NCBI RefSeq assembly: GCF_963678635.1 | Contig: NC_087070.1 | Location: forward strand, 5,492,539 to 5,556,538 | Length of the DNA: 64,000 nucleotides | Source of the DNA: Symsagittifera roscoffensis | Taxonomy: Eukaryota > Xenacoelomorpha > Acoela > Convolutidae | Direction: 5' to 3' | In this document: positions 12,370 through 24,000 of the stretch, piece after piece | Position numbering within the stretch: position 1 is the first letter of the stretch | How the letters are laid out: each line of letters begins with the position of its first letter | Program-made: the position numbers and the translations under genes | The notes under the pieces: model-generated | Seen by the model: only the letters and a program-made list of their open reading frames with translations | Told to the model about the DNA's origin: nothing | The model's database searches: none

Positions 12370-15193
12370 CCTCATCCCCACGTAAGAACCTGGAACTACC
12401 ACTGACACGTGAAACTTCCAATATGGGGATGATACTCTTGAGTGCTGAAGAGAGGCAAAAAATACATTTGAGGGGAACAAAGATATGTTTCTGGGGACTC
12501 TAGATGAGAAGGCTTGGCGGGATTTCTTGAGTGAATTTGATCAGGAGATGAAGAGCGAGACCACGCTAGATGACTTTAAGGAAGAACTGTGGAACACGGT
12601 GGTCAAGTTTGGAGAACCAGTGTTGATGGCCACCGGACTGGATAAGAAAGCAAGAAATGAGTTGCTGAGCAAGATGGTCAAGTTGAGGGAGACGCGACGG
12701 AAGACCAAAGATGATGAATGTAAGGACGGCTCTACTCTGAAGAAAAAGACTGATGATAAAATAATTAAAATTGAAGGGGAGGATAAGATTAAGACTAGTA
12801 ATATGATTAAGAGTACTAATATCCTTAAGGCTCGAGCAGGTGGGAGGCACGAGTTGGAAGGGTCGGACCGAGACGGAGAGATCAAATCTGTGATGATAGT
12901 GACGACACCCCCAAGCAAAGGTATGAAGTCTCGAAAAAGGAAGCGGGAGATGGAGGAGTTGAGCAGCCCGTCGGTGGATGCTGTTTCGGAAAAGAACTTG
13001 AACGAGACCGCTCCCATGATCTTGGCGCGGTGGAAGACGACAGCCTACAAGAGTAGCTCCGGACCAAGGAGGCTAACCGAAATAGCGAAAGAGATAGAGG
13101 CCTCGACAAGTCTGGTAACGGAGGAGGACTTCAAACCTCAGAAGGCAGGCTCGGAAAAGGGTTCGACGAGTGGACAAACCTGGGAAGTGGATGTGGGCAG
13201 AGAATGGATCTCGAGCGAACATCAACTTGTTGGCAAACAAGTGTCCAGCGAAAGCGAACCTCTTGAGAGATGTGCGACGAGGAATACGGCTCGACCTTGG
13301 TATGAAGGAATTGGAGGACTGTCTGAAGAAGCTTGATCAAGGGGTGTCCCGCAAGCTTCGCAATTGGGCTACTCAACAGAAAGCCGAAGTCAACAAATTG
13401 GAGTTGGGAAGTCAGCTAAAGCGAACTTGGTAGAGCCTGTTGCGGGATTATTTTGAGGAGGCGATGAGAACACCTTCATCAGCATTGCCTCTAATGACAA
13501 ATCCCTTCGTCAGAACCGAGGGACAACTGATGTTCGCGTGGAGCCTAGTGGGAATAGAGTTGGAGGTCTTGAATTCATGTGACAATTTGAAGTTAGGCAA
13601 TAAAAAACTGGAGGTCTATCAGATGCTGGTACAACACGTCGCGAGGGACAACTCCGGTCTGAGCCTAGCGAGAAGAAAAGATGCCACTTGTTTCTTGAGG
13701 TGAATAATGTCCGTAATGAACAACAGCACAGTCCAAGCGTGTCATCAGAAGGCCTTGGGGAGCAAAACCATGGAGAGAAGAGTCTCCACTGTCATACTGA
13801 ACGTGTACCAGAGTACGGGAATCGAGAAGGAGTTGACTCGAGACAATCCCTAGAGAATCATAGAAAACTGGATGAGATACGAAGATTCCACAACAAGAAA
13901 TTTGAAGAGGGGCATGACGTGCATCGCAACTTAGCCTTGGCTGAGGGTTACGCGAGACCCAATAAGAAGGGAGAGTATCAATACGTGTCCGGAGTGATGG
14001 GAATAGCGTATAATCTCCTCATGATTCCTGCAAGCGCTCGCGGCTTCTTGAACTCAGAAGCCGCGAGCGCTTGCAGGAATCATGAGGTGGCGGAGCTCTT
14101 GCAATTTTGGACGGAGAAGATAATCGTAATCGATCCAACGGAAAGGGAGAAACCGAGCCTGGGCCTGCTACTCGAGGCGACGCCAAAGGTGATAAGCGTG
14201 GCGCGCTCGAGCAAAAGAGTAGAATTGAGCTTGGGAGACGAAAATAGGAGCAATTTTGAGAGACAGAATGCCATCGGGAAGCCGATGGGTAATGTCACAA
14301 TGCCGGAGAAAGATGATGTGGTGCACGAGAAGATGATGGAACTGGAGCCTCTGCTGGAAGCCTCGGGGGAACGCAATCTCCGAAGCATAGAAATTACACA
14401 TGGGGAATGCCCAGGCCACTGCTTGGCACAGACAGTGTGGTACCCGGTGAATACAAACCTCTGCTTAGTGTGAGATTTAGAAGAGATTCGGTCAATTGGG
14501 TTACCCAATCATCAGCAGAAGGTGACCATCTTGGTAGTAAGCACGATGTTGGCGTTACGATGGATCGAAGAAAATGTAACGAAATACAGGGAGTCGAAGG
14601 CACCTACGGCAGAATCGATACGCACTATAGATTACAGCAGGAGACTTGAGTTGTTTGAGACTGTATGCAAGGTATTCGCCATACCAATGGAAGTCAGGCA
14701 CGTATGGAGCCGCATCAGGTTCTTTCCGTGGTTTCGAGCGACGTTGACATCTTGGTTGTACATAGCGACGAAGGATCACATGAAGAAATATCAGAAGGAA
14801 TATCGACAGTTCCTGGCGGAGATAGGCCCGGAAGCCTTCAAGAGACCTCTGCTGACCCATAGAAATGCGATCACAACAGGTTGGAAAAGAGTCGGTAGGG
14901 TGTCTAGAGACAATACCAAAGCAGTAGAGTCGATACTGGAGGAAGACTTGGCGAAGAACATGAGCTTGAGCCTGCACAATTCCTTTTGCTTGAACAGGGA
15001 ATTGAAAACGAAAGGTTTACCGAATAAGCAGCGAGGTTGCAAGAGCAGAGGGAATGGATGCGATTTTACGAACAATTGAGAGCATGGGAAGAAATTGTGA
15101 TCAGTTCTGATGATGAGGAGGCGCTACTAAGACAGATCACGGTGTCAAATTCATCCAGGCCCTAGCAATTCGAAGGCTAGGAATACGAAGTGA
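12255..15193 (+). pseudogene. Copy A ORF3 remnant
   Basis: This matches B ORF3 from the conserved MEVGNTPE start, which overlaps the end of ORF2, to the C-terminus. Relative to B it lacks roughly 880 bp (B about 36300-37190). It carries a stop near 13431, frameshifts, and a palindromic rearrangement at 14017-14087. It keeps frame where B has lost it: 12485-13336 is continuous here while B has two single-base gaps in the same stretch. Conserved with B are a basic cluster (RKRKRE) and an acidic EIVISSDDEE motif near the end. No known family is recognised. Confidence 0.85.
14017..14087. repeat. Perfect 32-bp inverted repeat with 7-nt loop (copy A only)
   Basis: Arms 14017-14048 and 14056-14087 are exact reverse complements around the loop TGAACTC. 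The right arm aligns with the normal ORF3 sequence of B; the left arm has no counterpart in B. The left arm therefore looks like an inverted copy of the right arm, as produced by a template switch or fold-back repair. The local reading frame stays open through it. Confidence 0.93.
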
Positions 15194-15551
15194 GCAGGGA
15201 GTTCAAGGTGGGTTTCTTGAGTCTTGAGAGGGAAAAGAAGAAACTCGAGTGTGAACTCGGATAAAATCCGAGGTCACTGAAAAGAAATTTTAACGAAACA
15301 AAGTATTATTATTAATATGCTATGATTATTATATAAATGAAGGGTGCAGGTATATGAAAATTTTGATTGCTGTTCAGCGAGTGTGACAATTTTATATAGT
15401 GGTGAATTTTGGGAAGTAGATAAACTTAAGTCTGCTGCAAACTTCTGTAAATGACCACTGGCATTGTATCTTGAGCAACACTCGGTATTCTGGGGACCCA
15501 CTGGCAGGCAACAACACGCGATGAGGACATCGATCTCGAGTCCGGGGAGTA
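15194..15551 (+). other. Copy A 3' untranslated region and polypurine tract
   Basis: Non-coding stretch between the ORF3 end and the LTR, alignable with B 38126-38554. Conserved pieces include CTGCTGCAAACTTCTG and the final CGAGTCCGGGGAGTA directly before the LTR, the likely plus-strand primer (polypurine tract). B has about 90 extra bases here. Confidence 0.65.
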
Positions 15552-16410
15552 TGTGCCAGTCGGTCATATTTGGAAGTTTGACCTTGAGGAACACGAAATA
15601 CGTAACTTTGGGAGAAAATTTATTTTTTCAAAATTTCGAATGGAACCTGTCATGCTCAAGTTTCTCGCGGAAACTGAAAATCTCAGAAATAGAAGATCAG
15701 AATATCCGATTTATAATCGCGCAAAAGTACTTGAAAAAAGCAGCGGGAAGTTGCTATTCGCAATTTCCAGATACAAAATAAACGCGAGTAGAGCCATCTT
15801 ATCCTGAAATAGGAAGAGAAACGATTGTGAAAGAAGAATACAATTATTCGAACCGAACTAGAGTGAACCCTCAGTGGAAAGGTGGACAGCTGGGGTGTCC
15901 CAATGGTTCAGACTAAAACTTCATTACTAGAGCCAAAACTCATTTCCCTTATTGAAACTAATTAGTATTAAACTTCTTAAGTTATCATACTTAATTCTCG
16001 AGTTGCTCATTAATTTAGTTACCTCTAATTCGCGAGTGTGCCGACATGTGAGTTCTTAATTTAGTTTTCTTGAGTTTGTTTTATGGTTGTTATGTTCATA
16101 TAAGGCGAGTTTTAGGTTGATCCATCTGAAATGGATCAAAGTTTCACTGTCTAATAAAAAGTAACTGCGGATTGTTCCGACCCTGTTTTTAACGGCGTTC
16201 ATGTATTTTGGGTATTTTGAGACCTAAGTATGGGGACGTTCTTTTTTTCTAGAGTGGGGGGTTATTTTGGTAGTGGCCTTTAAGCTGTAACGGGTTTTTT
16301 GTCTCATGTCGCAATTGAACCGAATTGGCTCCGACCGTTTTGAGGTAGAAAAACACGAGAGATAGTGTCCCTGACTCTTGAGACAATGGTTATAGGGCCT
16401 ATTCTTCTTA
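15552..16410 (+). repeat. 3' LTR of copy A, left part
   Basis: It begins TGTGCCAGTCGG like the LTRs of B and follows them to the point corresponding to the CTTAAGCC block near their end, where it stops abruptly at the first base of B's 5' LTR. The remaining end of this LTR is found beyond B at 39463-39500. It is visibly diverged from the B LTRs by many substitutions and small indels. Confidence 0.92.
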
Positions 16411-17318
16411 TGTGCCAGTCGGTCATATTTGGAAGTTTGACCTTGAGAAAAGCAAGAGCACTTGATTTTGGGGTGAAATTAAGTTTTTCAAAAATTCGAA
16501 TGGAGCCTGTCATGCACGATTTTCTCGCGATAACTGAAAGTCAAAAAAGAGAAGTCAGAACAATCGAGTGAAAATCGCGGGAAAGTTTCAAGAAAAATCG
16601 GTAGCAAATTGCTATTCGCAATTTCCGTCACAGCAATAACCTAGAGTAGAGCTGTCCCATTCGAAACAGAGACAAGAGTAATCCCACGAACTGGATTATT
16701 GTGACTTGACTGGAGTACTATTCTAAACTGGACTAGAGTGAACCTTCGGTGGAAAGGTGGACAGCTTGAGTGTCCCAATGGTTCACGAGAAATTACAGTC
16801 TAGAGTACAAACTTGTTCTTGTTGTTAAAACTGACAAACACTAAACTCATTTTAGTTACATTATTTAATTCTCGAGTTAATTACCGACTGAAGTACTTCC
16901 AGTTCTTGAGCGTGCTACAATGTGAGTACAAATTTAAATTTCTAGAGTGTGTTTTATGATTATTATGTTGAGGTAAGGCGAGTTTTAGGTTGATCCATCT
17001 GAAATGGAGCAAAGTTCCACTGTCCAATAAAAAGTAACTTAACGGATTGTTCCAACCCGGTTTTTAACGGCGTTCATGTATTTTGGGTATCTAGAGACCT
17101 AAGTATGGGGAAGTTCCTAATTCTAGAGTGGGGGGATATTTTAGTAGTAGCCTTTAAGCTGTAACGGGTCGTAGTCTCATGTCACCAACGAACCGAATTG
17201 GCTCCGACTGATTTGAGGTAGAAAAACACAAGAGATAGTGTCCCTGACTCTTGAGCCAATAGTTATAGGGCCTATTTTTCTTAAGCCTCATGTGTGACTG
17301 CAGTAGACGAATGTTACA
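16411..17318 (+). repeat. 5' LTR of copy B (908 bp)
   Basis: The ends TGTGCC...GTTACA fit the TG...CA rule. The sequence matches 38555-39462 with about 8 substitutions by eye and no length change. It contains AATAAA near 17027, a candidate polyadenylation signal. It also holds 11 copies of the hexamer pattern CTNGAG, about ten times chance. The host promoter would lie here, but I see no convincing TATA box. Confidence 0.95.
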
Positions 17319-17329
17319 TAGTGTTTTTA

Positions 17330-17347
17330 TGGCGCTCCTGGGTGTTT
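17330..17347 (+). other. Candidate primer binding site of copy B
   Basis: TGGCGCTCCTGGGTG begins 11 bases after the LTR end. TGG is expected because tRNAs end in CCA. The distance is longer than usual, and I cannot match it to a specific tRNA from the sequence alone. Confidence 0.3.
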
Positions 17348-17823
17348 ACGACATCAAGACTACGGAGTCGAACCCACTTGAGACAGCTTCGGGCTGAATG
17401 CCCATTCTAGAGTACCGGCGGTGCGGTTCGACAGGAACGTGCAAACCTTCCGGTTGTACCGTGATAGCTTTTTAAGAAAACTCGAGAAAACTTCCTGGTA
17501 CGCTCTCCGAACGAGGCTTAGCTAACCGAGTAAAGGGGGGCAACTAGGGGGACAAAAACACGAGCAAAAAGACAAAAAGCAAAACAAAAACCAGAAAAGA
17601 ATAGAAAAAGGAACAAAAACCATAAAACGAAAAAAGACAGTGACTTTGACACCAGATTAGTTGGATCAAACCTTTATATTAATTAAATAGTATACCCATA
17701 CTGTTTTACAAGTTCGATCGTTTCGATCAACCTAGCAATTTAACCCAGCAACCTCAATAAAGTGCCCGAGTGTGGGGCGTTGTCAAGGGTTTTTAGATAG
17801 CTTGGAACTTAGCTGGACAACAA

Positions 17824-18006
17824 GGAGACTTGACTGGAAGAGGTGACCAGCCGAGTGGGAAAGTGGTTCAGGAGCACTTGAGCTGAACCAATAGGAGACT
17901 TGACTGGAAGAGGTGACCAGCCGAGTGGGAAAGTGGTTCAGGAGCACTTGAGCTGAACCAATAGGAGACTGGACTGGAAGAGGTGACCAGTCGAGTGGGA
18001 AAGTAG
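17824..18006 (+). repeat. 70-bp tandem repeat, about 2.6 copies
   Basis: The unit starting GGAGACTTGACTGGAAG begins at 17824, 17894 and 17964. The first two units are almost identical; the third is partial. It lies in the untranslated leader of copy B. Confidence 0.93.
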
Positions 18007-18880
18007 CCAAGAAGGATTTGGCAGTTCTCGAGTTCTCAAGTTGGGAAGAACGGGTATCGTTAAAATTCATATTACATTATAGGAAATAAGTGTAAAATTG
18101 GATAAGCGATATCCCCCGGTTTTGAGGAACGTTTTTACTTGAGCAGGCCTGGAGACAGGTCTACGGTTTTCTCTTGAGAGGTTTAGCACCCGGCGCTTAA
18201 GGTAATTTTAGGCTTAAGAAGGGGGGCTAAAAAGGGGGAGGTTAGAAGGGGGGCTGGTTAAGTTAGAGGTTGGCGGTTGTAAATTGTAAAAAGGGGAGAA
18301 ATTAGAGTAACTAATTAGTCGACATCGTTGATTTAGTTACATTAGTCATTTACACGCGTTGGTCATAGGAAGCGGATATCCAAAATTGGAATTAGGTTAA
18401 GGTAGGTACCCTGGTCGGATCGGTAGGGGGGAACGGACATAGACAGTTTTTGTGATACCCCATAAGATCGCTAGCAGGGGCGAAGGAAACGCGTGGCAAT
18501 TAGGTACCAGACATTTTTTCGATAGAAGGTAGACATTTGTCACCTTTGAATTTTAGGTGGGCTCATCTTTCCGGTTTTATTACTTTTTCTAGCTTGGATT
18601 TTAGTTGCATTTTGGTGAGGATTTGTGTTTAGTTTTTATACGAACAGGTGATCACAAGATACCTGCGCACAGGTTTTGGTCTCAAGTTGCTTGGAACATT
18701 GAAAGAGAGGTAATTAAAAAAGAAATAAGAAAAAAGGGGGGGGGGGGCAGCATTTGGCTTTTAAGAGAGGGTTTTTGGGAAAATTTTACAAGAGCTTGAG
18801 TGGTGGTACAAGGTACAGTGAATCAAGAAGTCCCCATAACGAAGAAGAAAGAGGTCCCACCGCTCAGACACTTGTCAACA

Positions 18881-19660
18881 GTCTTGGGACAGTGCCAAAG
18901 AAGTCCTGGGACAGTGTTGGACCAGAACAGTCTTGATACAGTCTTGGGACAGTGGTCTTGGGACAGTGGTCTTGGGACAGTGGTCCTGGGACAGTGGTCT
19001 TGGGACAGTGGTCTTGGGACAGTGCAGTCCTGGGACAGTGTTGGACCAGAACAGTCTTGATACAGTCTTGGGACAGTGGTCTTGGGACAAGGGTCTTGGG
19101 ACAGGGTCTTGGGACAGTGGTCTTGGGACAAGGGTCTTGGGACAGGGTCTTGGGACAGGGTCTTGGGACAGTGGTCTTGGGACAAGAGTCTTGGGACAGG
19201 GTCTTGGGACAGTGGTCTTGGGACAAGGGTCTTGGGACAGGGTCTTGGGACAAGGGTCTTGGGACAGGGTCTTGGGACAAGGGTCTTGGGACAGGGTCTT
19301 GGGACAGTGGTCTTGGGACAGGGTCTTGGGACAAGGGTCTTGGGACAGTGGTCTTGGGACAGTAGTCTGGGGACACTAGCCTTGGGACAGTAGTCTTGGG
19401 ACACTAGCCTTGGGACACTAGCCTTGGGACAGTAGTCTTGGGACACTAGCCTTGGGACAGTAGTCTTGGGACACTAGTCTTGGGACACTAGTCTTGGGAC
19501 ACTAGCCTTGGGACAGTAGCCTTGGGATAGTACTCTCAGAACAAGGGTCCTGGGACACTGACGAAGTACTGGGACAGTACCGAACAGTCTTGGGACAGTA
19601 GAAGAAAGCCTGGGACGGTACAAAGAAGAGTAGGGACGGTAACTGGAAGTCTTAGGACAG
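18881..19660 (+). repeat. 13-14-bp minisatellite (CTTGGGACA core)
   Basis: The core CTTGGGACA recurs every 13 or 14 bases, with linkers such as GTGGT, AGGGT, GGGT and CTAGC. Most units lie between 18940 and 19540, with degenerate units on both sides. Longer super-repeats are visible: the block with ACCAGAACAGTCTTGATAC occurs twice, near 18920 and 19040. The G-rich strand is the element's sense strand. Spurious frames arise in several phases. Confidence 0.97.
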
Positions 19661-19918
19661 TATAAAAATTGAAGTAAAATTACAACAAGTTGTTTTAAGA
19701 CAGAATTAAGACAGAACAAGACTAATTGGAACCCGGTACGGTTGGCACCACAAATAAAGAAAGTTACTCGAAGATTTTAGAAAGAGGACTGGGACAAGGT
19801 TTTTATCACGTTGTAAATTTTCTTTTAAGAATTTGTTTCCACAAGATTTTTTTTAATTCTTAGAATAGAATTGTGTATATAATAATATTGTAAATAAGAG
19901 CAATTGTAAATAGAGATA

Positions 19919-21088
19919 ATGAGACGGAGTAGGGTACCGGTGCTCGAAAAAAGGTCAAGTGGATCAAACACGAAATATAACTCGTCGCTGCGTGGAACGA
20001 CATCAAGGGGCCCAAGCAAAACAAAAAATAACTTTTCAGTTAGCATGGTCAGCACGAGGAGTGGCATCGAGAGCAAGACGCGAGAAGATGCGAGGGAAAA
20101 ACAGGTGGAGCCTACAATCGAAATCGACCTAGAGACACCAGACCAGAGCGTAGATGAACTGTAGAAAAAGACGACGGAGTCAACTCCAATGCCCAATGCA
20201 GAAGAACCAAACCCGAAACCAATAGAGTTCTCACCAATAGACAATGCGGAAGATGCAATAGGCAACACCGAAGAAACGGTGAAAGAAGACTCTCAAGTAA
20301 AAAAGACATCTTTTACAGAAAGGTTGGCGATGATGGTCGGAATAAAAACGAAAGAAAACATGACTGAAGAACCAAAAGCTGAAAGAGCACGAACATTTGG
20401 GACAGTGAGCACGAAGACGACAGAAGCCAATCCAAGAGAGGAACAAAATAAAGCAGAAGCTACGGCCGAAGACAGACCGACGGCTGACCATGAAGAGGCT
20501 ACTATTGAGCTAGGTGACTTGATGGCGAAACTGAATCAGATCGACAAAAAACTGAAGCACAGCGAAGAGGACAGAGAAGTGATAAGAAAAGAATTAAGAT
20601 ACAACAAACACGAGTATCTGGATAGCTATTTTAACCTGGCTAAGGCAACAGATGAGAGACTCAAGGAGATGTCAGATAAGGTAGAAGCCACCAATGAAGA
20701 ACGAGATAAGAACATCAAAAAAGATATGCAACAGTTGAAAAACCGATATGATGATGTCAACAGCCAATTAGGTAGCCTGGAAAAGAGAATGGACACAATG
20801 AGCAAAAATCAGGCCGAAAGTTCGTGTGCAATACAGATGAAATTGGATGCAATCTTGAGAAATTCTACCTCACAAGAAAGACCGGCAGCGGATCGCACGC
20901 AAGGCACCAGAGTTGACTTTGTGGAACCACAAAGGAGCAAACGGCAATCGACACCGTTGCCCTTAACCCGGGATACGGTGAGCATAGCACCAACAGCTGC
21001 TAAAACAATCATGAAGAACGGAACGTCAAGTACAACGACTGGCCCGGGGACTCAACAGCCAACAGCAACGCAGGTCCGGATGCTATGA
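19919..21088 (+). CDS. Copy B ORF1, coiled-coil protein, with one in-frame TAG
   Basis: Two open pieces, 19919-20164 and 20189-21088, share one frame and are separated only by TAG at 20162-20164. The full frame would be 389 codons; from the inner ATG at 20189 it is 299. The N-terminus is basic and Ser/Thr-rich. Residues about 200-315 of the full frame are dense in Glu, Lys and Leu with heptad spacing, a likely coiled coil. There are no zinc knuckles; the capsid-like and knuckle regions are in the next ORF. The TAG could be a C-to-T change from CAG, a readthrough site, or irrelevant if translation starts at 20189. The stop overlaps the gag-pol start as ATGA. Function is unknown; oligomerising assembly factor is an inference. 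Confidence 0.7.
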
Positions 21089-24000
21089 CATGGGCAAGCA
21101 CTTGGGAGATGATGAACAGGACTCTAGAGGCCTTCGCCACGAGGAACACTGACTCGAGCGATAGGAGGGACGGAAAATCAAGAAAAACTTTCAAGAATCC
21201 AAAGGAATTCAAAGACGACTCCGATGGATGCATCGACACTTGGGTGGAAGTGATGAGATTACACCTAGAGCAAGATAACTTAAATGATGAAAGACAAGCA
21301 TGCACAGCCATACTCAGCAACTTAGAAGGCACGGCATTAAAATGCGTGGTCGCAAAGAAAGAAGAAGAACGCGACACCGCGGACAAGATCTTCGAGATAT
21401 TGCTGAATCGATTCGGATCAGGCATGAAGGGTCACCAAGCGATGATGCGATTTGAAAAGAGAAGGCAGAGGGACGACGAGTCAATTGATCGGTTCCTAGA
21501 TGACCTCGAGAGCTTGAGAAGAAGGAGTGACCCGGAGGAGTCAACAAACAGAAGAAACTTTGGCATTGCCTCGAAGTTCATTGATGGGGTAAAAAGTGAC
21601 GACTTAAGGACAATGTTAGCAACATACTACACATTGTCGAAAGACAGCGCACCAACCCCAGAAGAAATGAGACAGAAATCAAGGGAATACATGCTGATGA
21701 AGCCCAAGAAATACTCATATTCAGAAAACAGGAACACACAGGGGGGAGGCCAACCCCAGAGGTCATCATGGTACAAACCTAGAGATGATATGGACAAGCG
21801 CAGATCATGCGCGAACTGCGGGTCAGCGGACCACCACGTGGCTGACTGCACAACATACAAACAAGGCATGAAGAGCCTAGGATACGCACCGGATGAGGAG
21901 GACATGAGCCAGATGGAGGAACACGAGTACTATAATGGCTTAATCATCAAGATAGGCGCTAGATGCTTCTTCTGTAACCAGGAGGGGCACTTCAGAATGG
22001 ATTGTCCCTTGTTCTGGGAAGCGGTCAAGGACCAGAGTCACCCCAAACATAAGATGGCATTAGCGGCGGTGCAGAATCAGCGGAACAGGCAAAACGAGTT
22101 TGAATCGAGGATTTTAGGAACACCAAGCACGGAATTGCCAACGAAGACAGTGAAAGCTGTAACACATGTTAATGGTGCGATAGAATCCGCGGCCGGGAAT
22201 TCTCTAGAGATAAATTATGAGAAAGCGGCGACGGAGGCAATTGCCAAAGTGAAACAGGATCTGGCTGCGAAAGAAATAGAGCAACGATTAAAGCTGGAGA
22301 TCGAAAGACAGAATTTTAACGAAGCATTAACCGGATCGAACCCAACACCAGAGGCCGTAACGGGCTCAACAAAAACCGGGAATTGTAACACTGTAAATAT
22401 GATGACGGGAAAGCCATTCGGCATATCGAAAATTGGGGCTAGAATAATGTCGATAATCACAGTGGGCGGCCACGAGGTAACCAGAAACTTGAGCGAACCG
22501 AGCGACCAGACAATAATGCACATTGACGTGTACGCAGATTACTTGAGCTGTATAAGCCCACAAACGACTTCTAGAGCGTTAAGAGCACTACTCACGAGAG
22601 GGGGCAGCAAGTCGGTACGTGTTGATAACAGGTATACTGAAGCCTATGGTCCACACGAGGTGATGCTAAATATAGATGGGATCAACATCTACACCAAGAC
22701 AATGATAACATGTGACGAAGACCTAATTGGGCAAATCTACGTAGGGAAAGAAGAGTTGAAAGTGAGATCGATTGGACACTGCGCTATGCTTGAAGAAGAT
22801 GCGATGCACATCGGGACAGAGGCAGATGTGACAGGGCACGTGCTAGACATAAGTGGCAAAAAGACTCAACTACGTGGGTTACTTGACACGGGAGCAGTCT
22901 TGAGCGTCATACCAATCGAAACTTGGGAAAGGATGGGCTTTGACAAAGGTGACTTGATAGACTCGAGAATACGGCTGTCAGCTGCAAACAAGGGGGCCCT
23001 TCGGGTGCTGGGCAGGACGCCGATAATAGCCCTCAATTTGGGGGAACGTAACCTATGGATGAGCTTTATCGTGGTAGAAAACCTAGATGAATCTGACCAA
23101 TTCATTTTGGGCAGAGGCTTCATCAGGAATTTCGACGTAACGATTGACCTAAATAACGCAATGTTCAGGATACGGAACCCGGATAGGAGGTACGCAATCA
23201 AACCGGTAAATTTAATAATGGCAAATGAAAACAAAGCACCGGTATTCTTGAGTAGGAGGGTGAGGCTAAAAGCTAATGAAGCGGCAATCGTAAGTTTGAG
23301 GATGAAAAATTACAATGAACTAAGTGACAACAAGCAAGTGTGTATAGTTCCGAATCCTAATAGTCAAAGTGCTGCTGTTTTAGGAAGATCATTTTCGATA
23401 ACGAAGAGCGGCCTCTGCGTCAGTGTCTTGTTGAATACCCTTGATATACCGATCACGATACAGAGAGGGAGGAAACTGGGATATGCTTTACCGGTTAAAA
23501 CTCGATATGAAACAATTGAGAACTCAAAACAAAATGAAGTTGTTGATTGTCCCAATCACAGGGACAAAATTTGTATCTTGAGACGATTGCAGAAAATTAA
23601 AGATTCTTCAGGTCTTGTTAAATCACTTAAGTCAGAAACGGATGATGGGCTGTCGAGCTGTTCGAACTTTCCAGAGCGACCCACACTAGATGAAATGCAA
23701 AATGAAAAACCGGTCCTGCCGGAGATTGAACATTTGAGGGGCAAACTGAAAGATGAACAGCTCGAAGCCATCAAGGACGTACTAGAGCGGAACGAGGAAG
23801 TTTTTTCGAGGCATAAGGCGGATATCGGATGTTGTAATTTCGTTGAACATGAAATAGAACTTGAGGAAAACGCGGTACCACACAGGGAGGGGGCGAGGCG
23901 CATGACCCCACACAAATCGGACGCGTGTAGAAAAGAGATCGAGACGTTACTAGAGTATGACATGATAGAACCATCCAAGTCACCGTGGGCGTGTGGAGTA

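Larger units (their letters stand above)
17319..19918 (+). other. Copy B untranslated leader (2.6 kb)
   Basis: No convincing gene between the 5' LTR and ORF1. It holds an A-rich stretch at 17540-17640, a 70-bp tandem repeat at 17824-18006, several G-rich blocks (for example 18213-18250 and a 12-base G run near 18737), and a large 13-14-bp minisatellite at 18881-19660. It would contain the packaging signal and any splice donor for a downstream mRNA, but neither can be placed with confidence. Long open frames inside the minisatellite, on both strands, are products of the repeat. Confidence 0.7.

Noticed and set aside
15552-17318. Tandem LTRs as an LTR-LTR recombination product
   Set aside because: The first LTR lacks its last 35-38 bases, which reappear after copy B at 39463. 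Insertion of B into A's LTR explains this fully.
18823-19446. Long open frames on both strands (up to 207 codons) rich in repeated WDSGLG or PKTTVPRP-like peptides
   Set aside because: They are translations of the 13-14-bp minisatellite in several phases and lie in the retroelement leader. No non-repetitive coding signal.
18881-19660. CRISPR-like array
   Set aside because: Units are contiguous 13-14-bp repeats without unique spacers, in a eukaryotic retroelement.
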